Below are positions 8,444-17,406 of a DNA stretch of 64,000 nt, piece after piece. The DNA is from Chloroflexota bacterium (GTDB taxonomy: Bacteria > Chloroflexota > Anaerolineae > Aggregatilineales > J027). Location: assembly GCA_013112715.1 (NCBI GenBank), contig JABFGB010000006.1, forward strand, positions 62,001 through 126,000. Direction: 5' to 3'. Position numbers and translations under genes: made by a program. The notes beneath the pieces were generated by a model, which searched no databases, was not told the DNA's origin, and worked only from the letters and a program-made list of their open reading frames with translations. Numbering within the stretch: the first letter of the stretch is position 1; each line of letters starts with the position of its first letter.

Positions 8444-10447
8444 ATGACCAATACTGTAATTCCGAACGACCCAATCGGCCCGTTGGCCCCTGACGGCGAT
8501 ACCGTGCCCAAGAATTTTCTAAAAACCGCGAAAAAACTGGGCGGTCAGGTTGCGATGCGTAAAAAACGCTATGGCATCTGGCAGGAACACACATGGAATG
8601 ACAGTTTCCATCATGTCCATGATTTTTGTTTGGGATTGGTCAGCATGAGCCTTCAGCGCGGCGATAAAGTAGGTATCGTGGGCGATAACGACCTCGAATA
8701 TTATTGGGCCGAACTTGCCGCGCAATCGGCAGGTGCTATCACCATCGGCATTTTCACCGATGCCACTCCCCGCGAACTGGAATATTTGCTGAACAACTCC
8801 GAAGCCTCATTTTTAGTCGCGCAAGATCAGGAACAGGTAGATCACGCCCTTGAGATCCGCGACAAAGTGCCCAATATAAAGCGCGTGATCTATTGGGATG
8901 AAAAGAGCTTGCGTGGCTATCACGACGACTGGCTGATTTCATTTAGCGATGTTGAGGCGTTAGGCCGAGAATATGCCAAAGCACACCCCGGAATTTATGA
9001 GGAATTGGTGTCGCAGGGCAAGGCCGATGATATTGCCATTCTAAGCTATACCAGCGGCACAACCAGTCTGCCCAAAGGCGCGATGATTTTGCACCGCAAC
9101 CTCATCTATGGGTCGCGTCATGTGTTTACGATTATGCCTGTGGATCAAAATGACGATTATGTCTCGTTCAGCCCACTGGCATGGATTACTGAGCAATCAC
9201 TCGGTCTAACCTATCATGTACTGTATGGGACGGTTGTCAATTTCCCAGAGAAAGCCGAGACTGTACAACAGGACATTCGTGAAATTGCCCCTGTGACCCT
9301 GTTATTCCCCAGCCGCCTGTGGGAAAGCTTGGTCAGCATCGTGCAAGCGCGTATGGATGACTCTTTTTGGATTAATCGTTGGCTTTATAAACGTTTTTTG
9401 CCGATTGGCTATAAACTGGCTGAAATTGAGGAACGAGGCAAACGCCCCGGTCCACTGATGCAGCTTTTGCGCTTTATCGGCGAACTTTCTCTCTTTGGCC
9501 CGCTGCGCGATAAATTGGGCCTCTCGCGGATCCGCTATGCTTATACCTCTGGTGCAGCCCTCAGCCCGGATGTGCTGCGGTTCTTCCGCGCCATCAATGT
9601 TGACCTGCATCAACTCTATGGCTCAACGGAGTGCCAAACCCATACCGTCCATTATCCCGGTGATGTGCGAATGGGTACAGTTGGCAAAGCCCCACCGACG
9701 GTTGAGGTCAAACTGGGTGAGGGTGGCGAGATCATGGTCAAAAGCCGCAGCGTCTTTGCGGGCTACTATAAAGATGACGAAAAGACCCAAAAAGCCCTAA
9801 CCCCGGATGGTTGGTTTAAGACAGGGGACGCGGGCTATGTGGATGAAAATGGGCATCTCATTTATCTTGACCGCGTGTCTGACCTAATCACCCTTGCCAG
9901 CGGGGAGCACTTTAGCCCTCAATATATCGAAGGCCGCCTCAAATTTAGCCCGTACATTTATGACACAATGGCGGTTGGTGGCTTCGATATGCCGTATGTG
10001 AGTGCCCTGATTACCCTCGATTTTGAAAACGTGGCACGCTGGGCCGAAAAACGTGGTCTTTCGTTTACGACGATGGTTGACCTCTCCCAACGCGATGAGA
10101 TTGCTGAACTCATCATGGAAGATGTTAACCGTACCAACAAGACCCTGCCGCCGCCTGCCCGTATCCGCCGATTTGTCATTTTGCCACGTGCCTTTGACCC
10201 AGATGAGGAAGAACTCACCCGCACCCGCAAGCTACGCCGTCGGTTTATGGAGCAAAAGCATGGTGAGGTCTTAACGGCGATTTACGGTGGCGAGTCCATG
10301 CTGCTTGTCCGTTCCGAAGTCCGCTATCGGGATGGGCGTGTGGGTCATACCGAAACCGAAGTGCGTGTACGCAACGTTGGCGATACCCAAGACCTGCCTG
10401 TGGTCAAATTGGGCGGTTTTGAAACGCCTCAAATGGCAGGCGATTAG
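8444..10447 (+). CDS. AMP-dependent acyl-CoA synthetase (long-chain type)
   Basis: A 667-residue member of the ANL superfamily, which activates a carboxylic acid to acyl-AMP and transfers it to CoA. The P-loop is TSGTTSLPKG (residues 203-212). Other family signatures are the acceptor-site stretch LHQLYGSTE, GWFKTGDAGYVDENGHLIYLDR and a C-terminal lid. The length and layout fit the FadD15/long-chain group. GAGGA (8433-8437) is better spaced for ATG 8444 than for GTG 8441. It sits between livG and livH with short gaps, so the enzyme is made with the transporter; coupled uptake and CoA activation is the natural inference. The substrate cannot be read from sequence. Confidence 0.88.
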   Translation: MTNTVIPNDPIGPLAPDGDTVPKNFLKTAKKLGGQVAMRKKRYGIWQEHTWNDSFHHVHDFCLGLVSMSLQRGDKVGIVGDNDLEYYWAELAAQSAGAITIGIFTDATPRELEYLLNNSEASFLVAQDQEQVDHALEIRDKVPNIKRVIYWDEKSLRGYHDDWLISFSDVEALGREYAKAHPGIYEELVSQGKADDIAILSYTSGTTSLPKGAMILHRNLIYGSRHVFTIMPVDQNDDYVSFSPLAWITEQSLGLTYHVLYGTVVNFPEKAETVQQDIREIAPVTLLFPSRLWESLVSIVQARMDDSFWINRWLYKRFLPIGYKLAEIEERGKRPGPLMQLLRFIGELSLFGPLRDKLGLSRIRYAYTSGAALSPDVLRFFRAINVDLHQLYGSTECQTHTVHYPGDVRMGTVGKAPPTVEVKLGEGGEIMVKSRSVFAGYYKDDEKTQKALTPDGWFKTGDAGYVDENGHLIYLDRVSDLITLASGEHFSPQYIEGRLKFSPYIYDTMAVGGFDMPYVSALITLDFENVARWAEKRGLSFTTMVDLSQRDEIAELIMEDVNRTNKTLPPPARIRRFVILPRAFDPDEEELTRTRKLRRRFMEQKHGEVLTAIYGGESMLLVRSEVRYRDGRVGHTETEVRVRNVGDTQDLPVVKLGGFETPQMAGD

Positions 10448-10472
10448 AAAATAATTTGGAGAGTTATTCTTT

Positions 10473-11753
10473 ATGTCGGATGTAAATATAATCGGGCAGA
10501 GCCTTTTTAATATCATTCAATTCACGGTCTGGGGTATCCTCAGCGGCGGCATCTACGCGCTGGTGGCCCTCGGCATCGTCATCATCAATAAAGCCTCCGG
10601 GGTATTTAATTTCGCACACGGCTGGTTGATGTTCATTGGTGGCCTCTTTTTCTGGCAAGTCTTTCAAAATGGCGCATCTGACCAAGTGACCGCTGGCCTC
10701 AGTTTGGCAACCGCGTTTTTGGTCATTGGCGGGGTCATGAGTATGGGGATTGGGGCAGTCGCCGTCCGTCCTGAAACAAGCGGTACAACCGAAGGGTGGC
10801 AGGCCCGTCTTGAAAAAATCGGGCGCAAATGGCTGACGACCCTCACCAGTCGCCGTTTTCTAATCGCCCTAATACCTGCGCTGGTTGCCGCTGTGGTGAT
10901 GGCGTTTTTGCTTAATCAAGAGGATTCCAAAATCCTGCGCGGCGCGATGGCTGGCATTGTCGGCAGTATTCTCATCGGCATGTTTGTCGAGCGTTTCACC
11001 ATTCGCCCCCTTCTGGGTCAGCCCTTGTTGACGGCAATTTTGATGACGCTGGCGATTGGGTTCATTATTCAAGGCGCAACCCAACTGATCTGGGGGGCAG
11101 ACGAGCGCCCCATTCCGGTGTTTGTTGAAGAAAGTGAAAAGAAGCCGATTTCCGTGCCGACGGGGATAGATGAGAATGGCAACACCATCTATACCGTGAT
11201 TGGTTATGATATTTTGCCCCCGCGTGCCCTGCCGGATTATCAGGTGGATACCGAGAGCGCATTGGGTGAATCACTGCGTTTCCCGCGCAATCTGACATGG
11301 GGTTTTGCGATTGCCATTGCGACCTTTCTGGCCTTCGTCTGGTTGTTCCAATATACTTCCATCGGTTTGGCAATGCGTGCCACCGCCGAAAATCAGGTTT
11401 TGGCTGAAAGTGTTGGCCTACGAGTTCGCCTGATTCTCGCCATTGTGTGGGGCACGGTCGCGGTTATGGCAGGTATCGCCGGAGTGATTCAAGGCACAGG
11501 TGGTTCAGGTCTAAGTGCGCTCGTCATTCCCGCGCTGGCTCTGCGCGTGTTTCCAGCCGTGTTATTGGGTGGCATGGATTCCGTCACAGGTGCGCTTGTC
11601 GGTGGGGTCATTATCGGGATTGTTGAACAACTGAGCATCTTGTTTATTTCAACGACTGCCGCCCAAGAATTTGCGCCGTTTATCGTGCTGATTACCGTTT
11701 TATACTTTAAGCCCACTGGCCTCTTTGGTCAGAAGCGTATTGATCGTGTGTAG
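10473..11753 (+). CDS. livH: Branched-chain amino acid-type ABC permease (LivH-like), extended
   Basis: A 426-residue permease, clearly longer than the usual LivH of about 290-310 residues. The N-terminal GGIYALVALGIVIINKASGVFNFAHG and the C-terminal GLAMRATAENQVLAESVG, LGGMDSVTGALVGG and GIVEQL are standard LivH elements. The extra length lies in the middle: a charged loop after AVAVRPETSGTTEGW (about residues 95-125) with an additional helix, and a soluble segment (ADERPIPVFVEESEKKPIS..., about 210-265) before the second half. It pairs with livM downstream to form the membrane channel. A GGAGA site precedes ATG 10473. Confidence 0.88.
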   Translation: MSDVNIIGQSLFNIIQFTVWGILSGGIYALVALGIVIINKASGVFNFAHGWLMFIGGLFFWQVFQNGASDQVTAGLSLATAFLVIGGVMSMGIGAVAVRPETSGTTEGWQARLEKIGRKWLTTLTSRRFLIALIPALVAAVVMAFLLNQEDSKILRGAMAGIVGSILIGMFVERFTIRPLLGQPLLTAILMTLAIGFIIQGATQLIWGADERPIPVFVEESEKKPISVPTGIDENGNTIYTVIGYDILPPRALPDYQVDTESALGESLRFPRNLTWGFAIAIATFLAFVWLFQYTSIGLAMRATAENQVLAESVGLRVRLILAIVWGTVAVMAGIAGVIQGTGGSGLSALVIPALALRVFPAVLLGGMDSVTGALVGGVIIGIVEQLSILFISTTAAQEFAPFIVLITVLYFKPTGLFGQKRIDRV

Positions 11754-11767
11754 GAGATTGATACACC

Positions 11768-12925
11768 ATGCGTCCTAGTGGTATCTATGATGTCAACTAC
11801 ATTCAAGATCAGGCGCTTGTCCGCACACGAGTAGACCTGTTTTGGGTGGTTTTTTTCCTAGTATTGCTTATCGCCATGCCTTTGTTATCAAGTCAAGGCG
11901 GGTTGGGAGCAAGCATCGTGCCCCTACGCCTCCTAAGCATTTTGACGACAGGCGGCATCTACCTGATCTCTGTAACTGGCCTCAATATTCTGTTGGGCTA
12001 CAATGGGCAAATCTCATTGGGGCAGGCTGCCTTCATGATGGTCGGGGCGTACACGTCGGCTCTGCTAGTGCGGGATAGTGGTCTCTCAATTGTCTTTGCG
12101 CTACCCATTGCCGCCATAGTTTCGGGCGTGCTGGGAATTCTATTTGGCCTATCCGCCCTGCGGGTCAAAGGATTTTATTTGGCGATGGCGACCCTCGGCG
12201 CACAATTTATGATCCCTTGGGCCTTTACCAGCTATGATGCCGAAAAAATTTCCCGGCCCTTCAAATCCATCGGGTTTCTGCATGACTTTTTCCGCAATTT
12301 GGATTTTGGTGGGTCAGAAATGATCGTGCCGAACGCCCGCATTTTGGGCGAGGAATTTACCACTACCCTCGACAAGTATTACATTGTGTTGTTTTTTGTG
12401 ATTTTTACGTGGATTGCAGCACGCAACCTATTACGCAGTCGGGTTGGGCGAGCGTGGATTTCGATTCGAGATAATGACCTCGCCGCCGAGCAGTTGGGCA
12501 TCAATGTGTTTCAATACAAAATGATGGCCTTTTTTGTCTGCGCGGTCTATGCGGGCATCGCCGGAAGCCTAAAAGCCCATATTGATGGGAATATCACCAA
12601 AGACGCCTACAATATTGAAGTGAGTATCCGCTTGCTAGCGATGTTGGTAATCGGTGGGGCAGGGTTTGCACTTGGCCCAACTTTTGGTGTCGGCTTTTTC
12701 CTATTTATGGATCGCTATATTGTCCATTGGCTGCGCGATTTATTTGAAAGGCGCATTGTCGAAGTGCTAACGTTTATTAATCCGGCCAACGTCCCCGGCG
12801 CATTGCCACCGCTATTGTTGGGGATGCTACTGGCGCTGTTTTTAATTTATCAGCCGAGGGGTATCGCGTATCGCTGGGCGATCTTGCAGGCGGCATGGCG
12901 TCTGAGGCCCTTTACCAAAGTCTAA
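11768..12925 (+). CDS. livM: Branched-chain amino acid-type ABC permease (LivM-like)
   Basis: A 385-residue permease with about ten hydrophobic segments. Family signatures are GLNILLGYNGQISLGQAAFMMVGAY, LRVKGFYLAMATLG, and GRAWISIRDNDLAAEQLGINVFQYK, the loop that contacts the ATPases. LivM forms a heterodimer with LivH. A TAGGAG site lies 10 bases before the ATG, and the gene starts 14 bases after the livH stop. The C-terminus (RGIAYRWAILQAAWRLRPFTKV) is typical in length, with no extra domain. Confidence 0.9.
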   Translation: MRPSGIYDVNYIQDQALVRTRVDLFWVVFFLVLLIAMPLLSSQGGLGASIVPLRLLSILTTGGIYLISVTGLNILLGYNGQISLGQAAFMMVGAYTSALLVRDSGLSIVFALPIAAIVSGVLGILFGLSALRVKGFYLAMATLGAQFMIPWAFTSYDAEKISRPFKSIGFLHDFFRNLDFGGSEMIVPNARILGEEFTTTLDKYYIVLFFVIFTWIAARNLLRSRVGRAWISIRDNDLAAEQLGINVFQYKMMAFFVCAVYAGIAGSLKAHIDGNITKDAYNIEVSIRLLAMLVIGGAGFALGPTFGVGFFLFMDRYIVHWLRDLFERRIVEVLTFINPANVPGALPPLLLGMLLALFLIYQPRGIAYRWAILQAAWRLRPFTKV

Positions 12926-12927
12926 GC

Positions 12928-12942
12928 TATAATCTCTATAAT
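12928..12942 (+). promoter_or_regulatory. Tandem TATAAT boxes upstream of livK (weak candidate promoter)
   Basis: Perfect TATAAT hexamers occur at 12928-12933 and 12937-12942, just after the livM stop and 120-130 bases before livK. No convincing -35 element lies at the right distance, so this is only a possible internal promoter for the binding-protein gene. Confidence 0.3.
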
Positions 12943-13061
12943 CAATCCGATGAGTGAAGAGGTTCCATAGACATGATGGAGGGGTGGAGCATCAAGGAAA
13001 AAAACAGCCTTTGAATTTAGTTTTTGTCCCGTTTAAAACCGAGTTTAGGAGAAAAGTACCC

Positions 13062-14462
13062 ATGAAAAAGCATTTTGTGATTTTGCTTGTGCTGATTGCG
13101 GTGTTGGCGACTGTCGCTCTGCCCTCGGCATTGGCGAATCGTTCAACCAACCCAGATCGCATGGTCAATCAACAGAGCGGACGCGCCGAATGTGCGGTGA
13201 ATCTGGCGGATGAAGGCGTCAGCGAAGTCTCGTTCTTTCACTTTGGCGACCTCAGCGGCCCCTATCGTCCTATCAGTCAGCCGCTGGTAGCCGGGTTGAC
13301 CGACGCGATGGCCTACTTCAATTCTGAAGAGGGCGGTGGTGGTCTGTGCGGCGCTGAAATCACGATGGTCTATGAAGACACCGGCGGTGACGCGGCGAAG
13401 GCCACTGAATATTGGGCGGACTTCACTTCACGTGAAGGCAACGACAAACCGCGCATCATTTTCCTATACTCCAGTACGGATGCGGAAAATCTGCGTGAAC
13501 AAGCCGCCGAACTCAAGATGCCGATTCTGTTGGCAGCGGGCAGCGAAAAATCACTCTATGGTGAAAACCAGACCCCCGGATGGGTGTTTGCCGCAATTCC
13601 TTCCTACGCCGATCAAATGGGCCTGTTCTGTGAATATGTGGCTGAAAATTGGGAAGCAATGGGTATGGAAGGCACACCTACCATTGGGCACCTAAGCTGG
13701 AATATCGCTTTTGGTCAATCTAGTGACACGGCGGAAACTCGTGCCTACTGTGAGAGTCTGGGTGTTGGTTATGCCGGTGCTGAATACTTCCTGCCGATTG
13801 GTACTCCCGACCTGTCCGGTCAATTGAAGATTCTCACGGACGCTGGCGCGAATATCATCTACACGACCACACTGGCAACTGGTTCAAGTCAGGTCATCCG
13901 CGCTATCGTGGGTGCTGGTTTGCAAGGTCAGATACTTGTGGGTGGCCCCAACTGGATTTTGGACACCTCGGTCTATGGTCTAGCGGGTGCGGATTCTGAT
14001 GGGGTCGTTGGTACTTTGCCCTATCTATGGTGGGATCAATTGGATAACCCTGGGGTTCAAATTGTGAACAACGCATGGGTCACCAATCGCCTATCCGTCG
14101 CAACCAACGATGAAGAGCGTACCGCTGCCTTCCTCACCCGTAATATCGCCTATCTGACTTCATGGGCTTTGCTCGATCTATGGATTGATGTGATGACCCG
14201 CGCCATCAACGAAGCTGGCAGTTTTGAGGCTGTAACTGGCGAAACTCTCTACAATCTTCTCAACGCTGGTTATCAATACAGCGCGATGCAGGGGATGGTT
14301 GAATATGCCTTTGATGCCAATACCCGTTCGCAGACCCATGCCTACGTTGGGGCGATTGATTTTGTAGAGCGTGATGGTCAAGTCCAACCCACCATTGGCC
14401 CACTGACCGAACTGCGCGAACTGCCCGATTTGCGCGTCGGTGGTGCGGATGTACCCCAATAA
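13062..14462 (+). CDS. livK: ABC transporter periplasmic-type substrate-binding protein (LivK/LivJ-like)
   Basis: A 466-residue exported binding protein. ATG 13062 has a good TAGGAGA site and is followed at once by a signal peptide (MKKHFVILLVLIAVLATVALPSALA). The longer frame from GTG 12954 would put 36 extra residues before the signal and is rejected. The mature part follows type I periplasmic binding folds: FHFGDLSGPYRPISQPLV, DTGGDAAKATEYW, then GTPDLSGQLKILTDAGANIIYTT. The likely lipobox cysteine is absent. It should bind the operon's substrate outside the membrane. A 136-base gap with two TATAAT boxes precedes it and may hold an extra promoter. Confidence 0.85.
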   Translation: MKKHFVILLVLIAVLATVALPSALANRSTNPDRMVNQQSGRAECAVNLADEGVSEVSFFHFGDLSGPYRPISQPLVAGLTDAMAYFNSEEGGGGLCGAEITMVYEDTGGDAAKATEYWADFTSREGNDKPRIIFLYSSTDAENLREQAAELKMPILLAAGSEKSLYGENQTPGWVFAAIPSYADQMGLFCEYVAENWEAMGMEGTPTIGHLSWNIAFGQSSDTAETRAYCESLGVGYAGAEYFLPIGTPDLSGQLKILTDAGANIIYTTTLATGSSQVIRAIVGAGLQGQILVGGPNWILDTSVYGLAGADSDGVVGTLPYLWWDQLDNPGVQIVNNAWVTNRLSVATNDEERTAAFLTRNIAYLTSWALLDLWIDVMTRAINEAGSFEAVTGETLYNLLNAGYQYSAMQGMVEYAFDANTRSQTHAYVGAIDFVERDGQVQPTIGPLTELRELPDLRVGGADVPQ

Positions 14463-14480
14463 ATAATTGACACTTCTACT

Positions 14481-14522
14481 AAGGGAGGGGTTGGTAACTC
14501 CTCCCTTATGGGACATTTTTTG
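14481..14522 (+). terminator. Terminator-like hairpin between livK and livF
   Basis: Arms 14481-14493 and 14497-14509 pair at 12 of 13 positions around a 3-base loop; a run of six T follows at 14517-14522. Placed after the binding-protein gene and before livF, it probably ends part of the transcripts or protects their 3' ends, so that livK is made in excess. Confidence 0.65.
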
Positions 14523-14534
14523 AGGCAAAAATAG

Positions 14535-15329
14535 ATGTTAGAAGTCAACAATATTGAAGTGATTTATAGTAGCGTGATTCTGGTGCTGCGGGGCATCTCA
14601 TTCAAGGTGCAATCGGGCCAAGCCGTCGCGTTGATGGGGCCGAACGGCGCAGGCAAGAGCACCACCCTTAAAGCCATTAGCGGCCTGCTGCATAGCGAAG
14701 ACGGTGAGGTGACACGCGGTTCGATTACGTGGGAAGGCCAGCGTATTGACGGTCAATCGGCAGAAGAAATTGTGCGCAAGGGCATCTTTCAGGTCATCGA
14801 AGCCCGCCCCCTGTTCCGCCATTTGACGGTTGAGGAAAATTTGCGCGTTGGCGGCATGGTTTATCAAGGTGGGCGTGAAACCAAACGCGATCTAGAAAAA
14901 GTGTATGATTATTTCCCCCGCCTGCGCGATATGCGAGGACGTACCAGTGGCTATTTATCCGGCGGTGAGCAGCAGATGTTGGTGATAGGCCGCGCATTGA
15001 TGGGTCATCCCAAACTCATGATGCTGGATGAGCCGTCACTCGGATTAGCCCCGCTCTTGGTGCAAGAAATTTTTTCAATTGTGAAACAAGTCCGTGCCCA
15101 AGAAGGAATTTCAGTGCTGCTGGTCGAACAAAACGCCCGTGCCGCGCTCGATTTGGTAGATTATGGTTATGTGATGGAAAATGGGCGTATTGTGTTGGAT
15201 GGCACTAAAGATCAGTTGATTTCCAACGAAGACATCAAAGAATTTTATCTGGGCCTCGGTCAAAAAGGTGAGCGCAAGAGCTACCGCGAGGTCAAACATT
15301 ATAAACGACGCAAACGCTGGCTTGGCTGA
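14535..15329 (+). CDS. livF: Branched-chain amino acid-type ABC transporter ATPase (LivF-like)
   Basis: A 264-residue ATPase, the partner of LivG. Walker A GPNGAGKS (residues 35-42), signature LSGGEQ (141-146), Walker B LMMLDEPSLGL (161-171) and VLLVEQNARAAL, the usual LivF switch region. A short basic tail (KSYREVKHYKRRKRWLG) extends the usual end. GAGG precedes the ATG by about 9 bases. It is the last transporter gene, 72 bases after livK and behind a terminator-like hairpin, so its level may be set by read-through. Confidence 0.9.
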   Translation: MLEVNNIEVIYSSVILVLRGISFKVQSGQAVALMGPNGAGKSTTLKAISGLLHSEDGEVTRGSITWEGQRIDGQSAEEIVRKGIFQVIEARPLFRHLTVEENLRVGGMVYQGGRETKRDLEKVYDYFPRLRDMRGRTSGYLSGGEQQMLVIGRALMGHPKLMMLDEPSLGLAPLLVQEIFSIVKQVRAQEGISVLLVEQNARAALDLVDYGYVMENGRIVLDGTKDQLISNEDIKEFYLGLGQKGERKSYREVKHYKRRKRWLG

Positions 15330-15346
15330 TTACCTCCGAAAAATCC

Positions 15347-16501
15347 ATGCGAAATATCCTGTTATTTGATGTAGATGGCGTTCTGATTTATCCAGAGGGC
15401 TATAAGGTGGCCCTGCGCCGCACCATTGGTTATTTTGGGTCGTTGATGGGACATCCTCCCATTCATTTTACCGACGATGAAATTTCGATTTTTGAAGCCT
15501 GTGGACTAACCAATGAGTGGGATTCAGCGGCCTTCGCGGTTGGCTTGATGTTGACACAGGCCCTTGCCGAACATCCAAATTTACAAGCCGATACACTCGA
15601 AGGCACATTCGCCAATATCCGGCAATCTGCCAATCCCTATCCCCGACGCGATTTTGTAAGCCATGTGCGCGAGGTGGCGGCGCGGAATTCTAATGGTGAT
15701 GCCCCGACCTCCCACGCTCTAGCCTATTTGCAGGAATTCGCCAATCATCCCTTTTTGCCACTGTTCTTGGGTGATATTTATTCCCTCGACACACCGACCA
15801 CCCGCATTCAGCAGGTGCATACATTGGGCAGTGATGGTTTTGCCAGAACCTATGGGCTACCTGCCCCCTTCGAGACTGAAAGCACCCTTTTGGTTTATGA
15901 TGTGCCCCTGTTGAGTGAATCCAGCAAAGCTACCCTTTTTAATTGGCGTAACCAGCCCGACCATGATTTTGTGGTGTTTACGGCCCGTCCCAGCTTGCCC
16001 CCCCGCGATGCCGATTCTGATCCGTTGGGATATGCCCCCGAAGGTGATTTCGCAGTAGACCTGCTCGGCTTCCATGATGTGCCCTTGATTGGCGCAGGCC
16101 GGATGCAGTGGATAGCCTCCCATTACAACCGCACTCCCGGCGAATACATCAAACCCTATCCCGTACAGGCATTGGCGGCGATGGGTGCGGCGATTTCTGG
16201 CAAGGAAGCCGAATCCCTCCATGCGGCGGCGATATTATTTGAGCAAAAACGCCTGACTGGGCCATTAGCCGAATTGATCCACCAACCGAATCGCGTGACC
16301 GTGTTTGAAGATTCGACAGGGGGTATCCGTGCCACCCGTCTGGCGGTGGAATTATTGCGCGGGGCAGGCGTCGAAATCGAATTTCAGGCGATTGGCGTTT
16401 CCCCCCATGCTGATAAACAAGCCGCCCTGCGACAAGTGGCGAATCAGGTGGTGGATGATGTCAATAAAGGCTTAAATGCCATCATTAACATGGTAGAATA
16501 G
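15347..16501 (+). CDS. HAD-superfamily-like protein of unknown function
   Basis: A 384-residue protein starting 17 bases after livF, so probably in the same transcript. The N-terminus MRNILLFDVDGVLIYPEG has the DxDG motif of haloacid-dehalogenase-type phosphatases, and VFEDSTGGIRATRLAVELL near residue 320 resembles HAD motif IV with its acidic residues. Between them is a long insert of about 250 residues containing TARPSLPPRD, too long for the common phosphoglycolate phosphatase or beta-phosphoglucomutase types. A phosphatase or glycosyl-phosphate enzyme is plausible, but no substrate can be assigned, nor a clear link to the transporter. Confidence 0.55.
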   Translation: MRNILLFDVDGVLIYPEGYKVALRRTIGYFGSLMGHPPIHFTDDEISIFEACGLTNEWDSAAFAVGLMLTQALAEHPNLQADTLEGTFANIRQSANPYPRRDFVSHVREVAARNSNGDAPTSHALAYLQEFANHPFLPLFLGDIYSLDTPTTRIQQVHTLGSDGFARTYGLPAPFETESTLLVYDVPLLSESSKATLFNWRNQPDHDFVVFTARPSLPPRDADSDPLGYAPEGDFAVDLLGFHDVPLIGAGRMQWIASHYNRTPGEYIKPYPVQALAAMGAAISGKEAESLHAAAILFEQKRLTGPLAELIHQPNRVTVFEDSTGGIRATRLAVELLRGAGVEIEFQAIGVSPHADKQAALRQVANQVVDDVNKGLNAIINMVE

Positions 16502-16527
16502 GTTATAAAAATCAGCCGGAGGTAACC

Positions 16528-16728
16528 ATGCAAATCCAAGTTCAAGAAAATTTGGCTCAGAAACTTGAGGAATTAGCCCAACAGCAACACCGTCCCATTG
16601 ACGAACTTGTGGCAGACGCAATTCAACAATATGTCACGCGCCTAGATGAAGAAGCCCAGTTCAGAGCCGATGTACGAGCCGCTATGAAAGAGCATGAATG
16701 GTTGCTCAATGAGCTTGCAAAACAATGA
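16528..16728 (+). CDS. Antitoxin of a Doc-type toxin-antitoxin pair
   Basis: A 66-residue protein: a short beta start (MQIQVQENL), two helices (AQKLEELAQQQ and PIDELVADAIQQYVTRL) and an acidic helical tail. This is the layout of ribbon-helix-helix-type DNA-binding antitoxins, which bind the toxin through the tail. GGAGGT precedes the ATG well. Its stop overlaps the toxin start by four bases (ATGA at 16725-16728), the usual coupling in these modules. Antitoxins of this kind normally also repress their own operon; no operator was identified. Confidence 0.7.
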   Translation: MQIQVQENLAQKLEELAQQQHRPIDELVADAIQQYVTRLDEEAQFRADVRAAMKEHEWLLNELAKQ

Positions 16729-17114
16729 CCCGATATTTGACGGTAGATGAAGTCCTCGTCATTAACGAAGAAATCTTGGGTGGTGAAGCCCGTCTTCGAG
16801 ATCGAGGATTACTGGAGTCTGCTGTAGCAAGGCCGATGGCAAGCGCCTTTGGTGAGGATGCGTATCCGAGTCTATTTGAAAAAGCAGCGGCACTGCTAGA
16901 TTCGTTAAGCCGCAATCATCCCTTTGTAGATGGCAATAAACGTACCGCAACTATAGCGCTTGACCAATTTCTTAAAAAGAATGGCTGGCGACCCAAATGG
17001 AATCCTGCCGACGCCCTTCAATTTATTTTGGCAGTAGCACAGGGCCAGCGCACCATTGCTGAAATCGCCGAGTGGCTTTCAAATAATACCGAACCGATTA
17101 CCCCGACTGAATAA
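16725..17114 (+). CDS. doc: Death-on-curing (Doc) family toxin, Fic fold
   Basis: A 129-residue Fic/Doc protein. The catalytic loop is HPFVDGNKRT (residues 65-74), matching the Fic/Doc motif HxFx(D/N)GNKR; H65 would be the catalytic His. The N-terminal YLTVDEVLVINEEI is typical of Doc, the P1-type toxin that phosphorylates elongation factor Tu. The small size, the lack of a regulatory helix in the same chain and the preceding antitoxin gene support a type II toxin-antitoxin module. It is convergent with hisE, 4 bases away, and looks like an accessory cassette placed between two metabolic operons. Confidence 0.85.
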   Translation: MTRYLTVDEVLVINEEILGGEARLRDRGLLESAVARPMASAFGEDAYPSLFEKAAALLDSLSRNHPFVDGNKRTATIALDQFLKKNGWRPKWNPADALQFILAVAQGQRTIAEIAEWLSNNTEPITPTE

Positions 17115-17118
17115 AATC

Positions 17119-17406
17119 TCATCGCGGTTTATGCCGCTTATCCAATTCCGCTGCAATATCCTCCGGAGTCAGATTAAATTGGGCCAACAGCACCAAACAG
17201 TGATACGTCAGGTCGGCCATTTCAGAGATCAGTCTTTCTTGGCCTTGACCCTTCGCTGCCAACACCACTTCTACCGCTTCTTCGCCCACTTTTTTGATAA
17301 TTTCGTCCTCCCCCGCTTCAAATAAAGAATTGGTATATGAGCCAAGTTTGGGATTGGCCTTGCGGTCTTGGATAATGCCAAAAACACGTTCTAGGGTATC
17401 GCTCAC
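17119..17406 (-). CDS. hisE: Phosphoribosyl-ATP pyrophosphatase
   Basis: A 95-residue enzyme that hydrolyses phosphoribosyl-ATP to phosphoribosyl-AMP, the second step of histidine synthesis. The MazG-like core [14 protein letters not shown] and [16 protein letters not shown] holds the metal-binding Glu/Asp residues. It starts at GTG 17406, overlapping the hisI stop by four bases behind GGAGGA. HisE and HisI are separate genes here, not a fused HisIE. It is the last gene of the operon. No terminator is visible in the 4 bases before the convergent toxin gene. Confidence 0.93.
   Translation of the reverse strand: MSDTLERVFGIIQDRKANPKLGSYTNSLFEAGEDEIIKKVGEEAVEVVLAAKGQGQERLISEMADLTYHCLVLLAQFNLTPEDIAAELDKRHKPR

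Noticed and set aside
12954-13061. GTG start for the LivK-like protein at 12954
   Set aside because: It would put 36 charged residues before a clear signal peptide; ATG 13062 has TAGGAGA and MKKHF, a standard signal start.
15347-16501. HAD protein as the missing histidinol-phosphate phosphatase
   Set aside because: It lies on the opposite strand in another operon, is far longer than HolPases of the HAD type, and has no specific motif in support.
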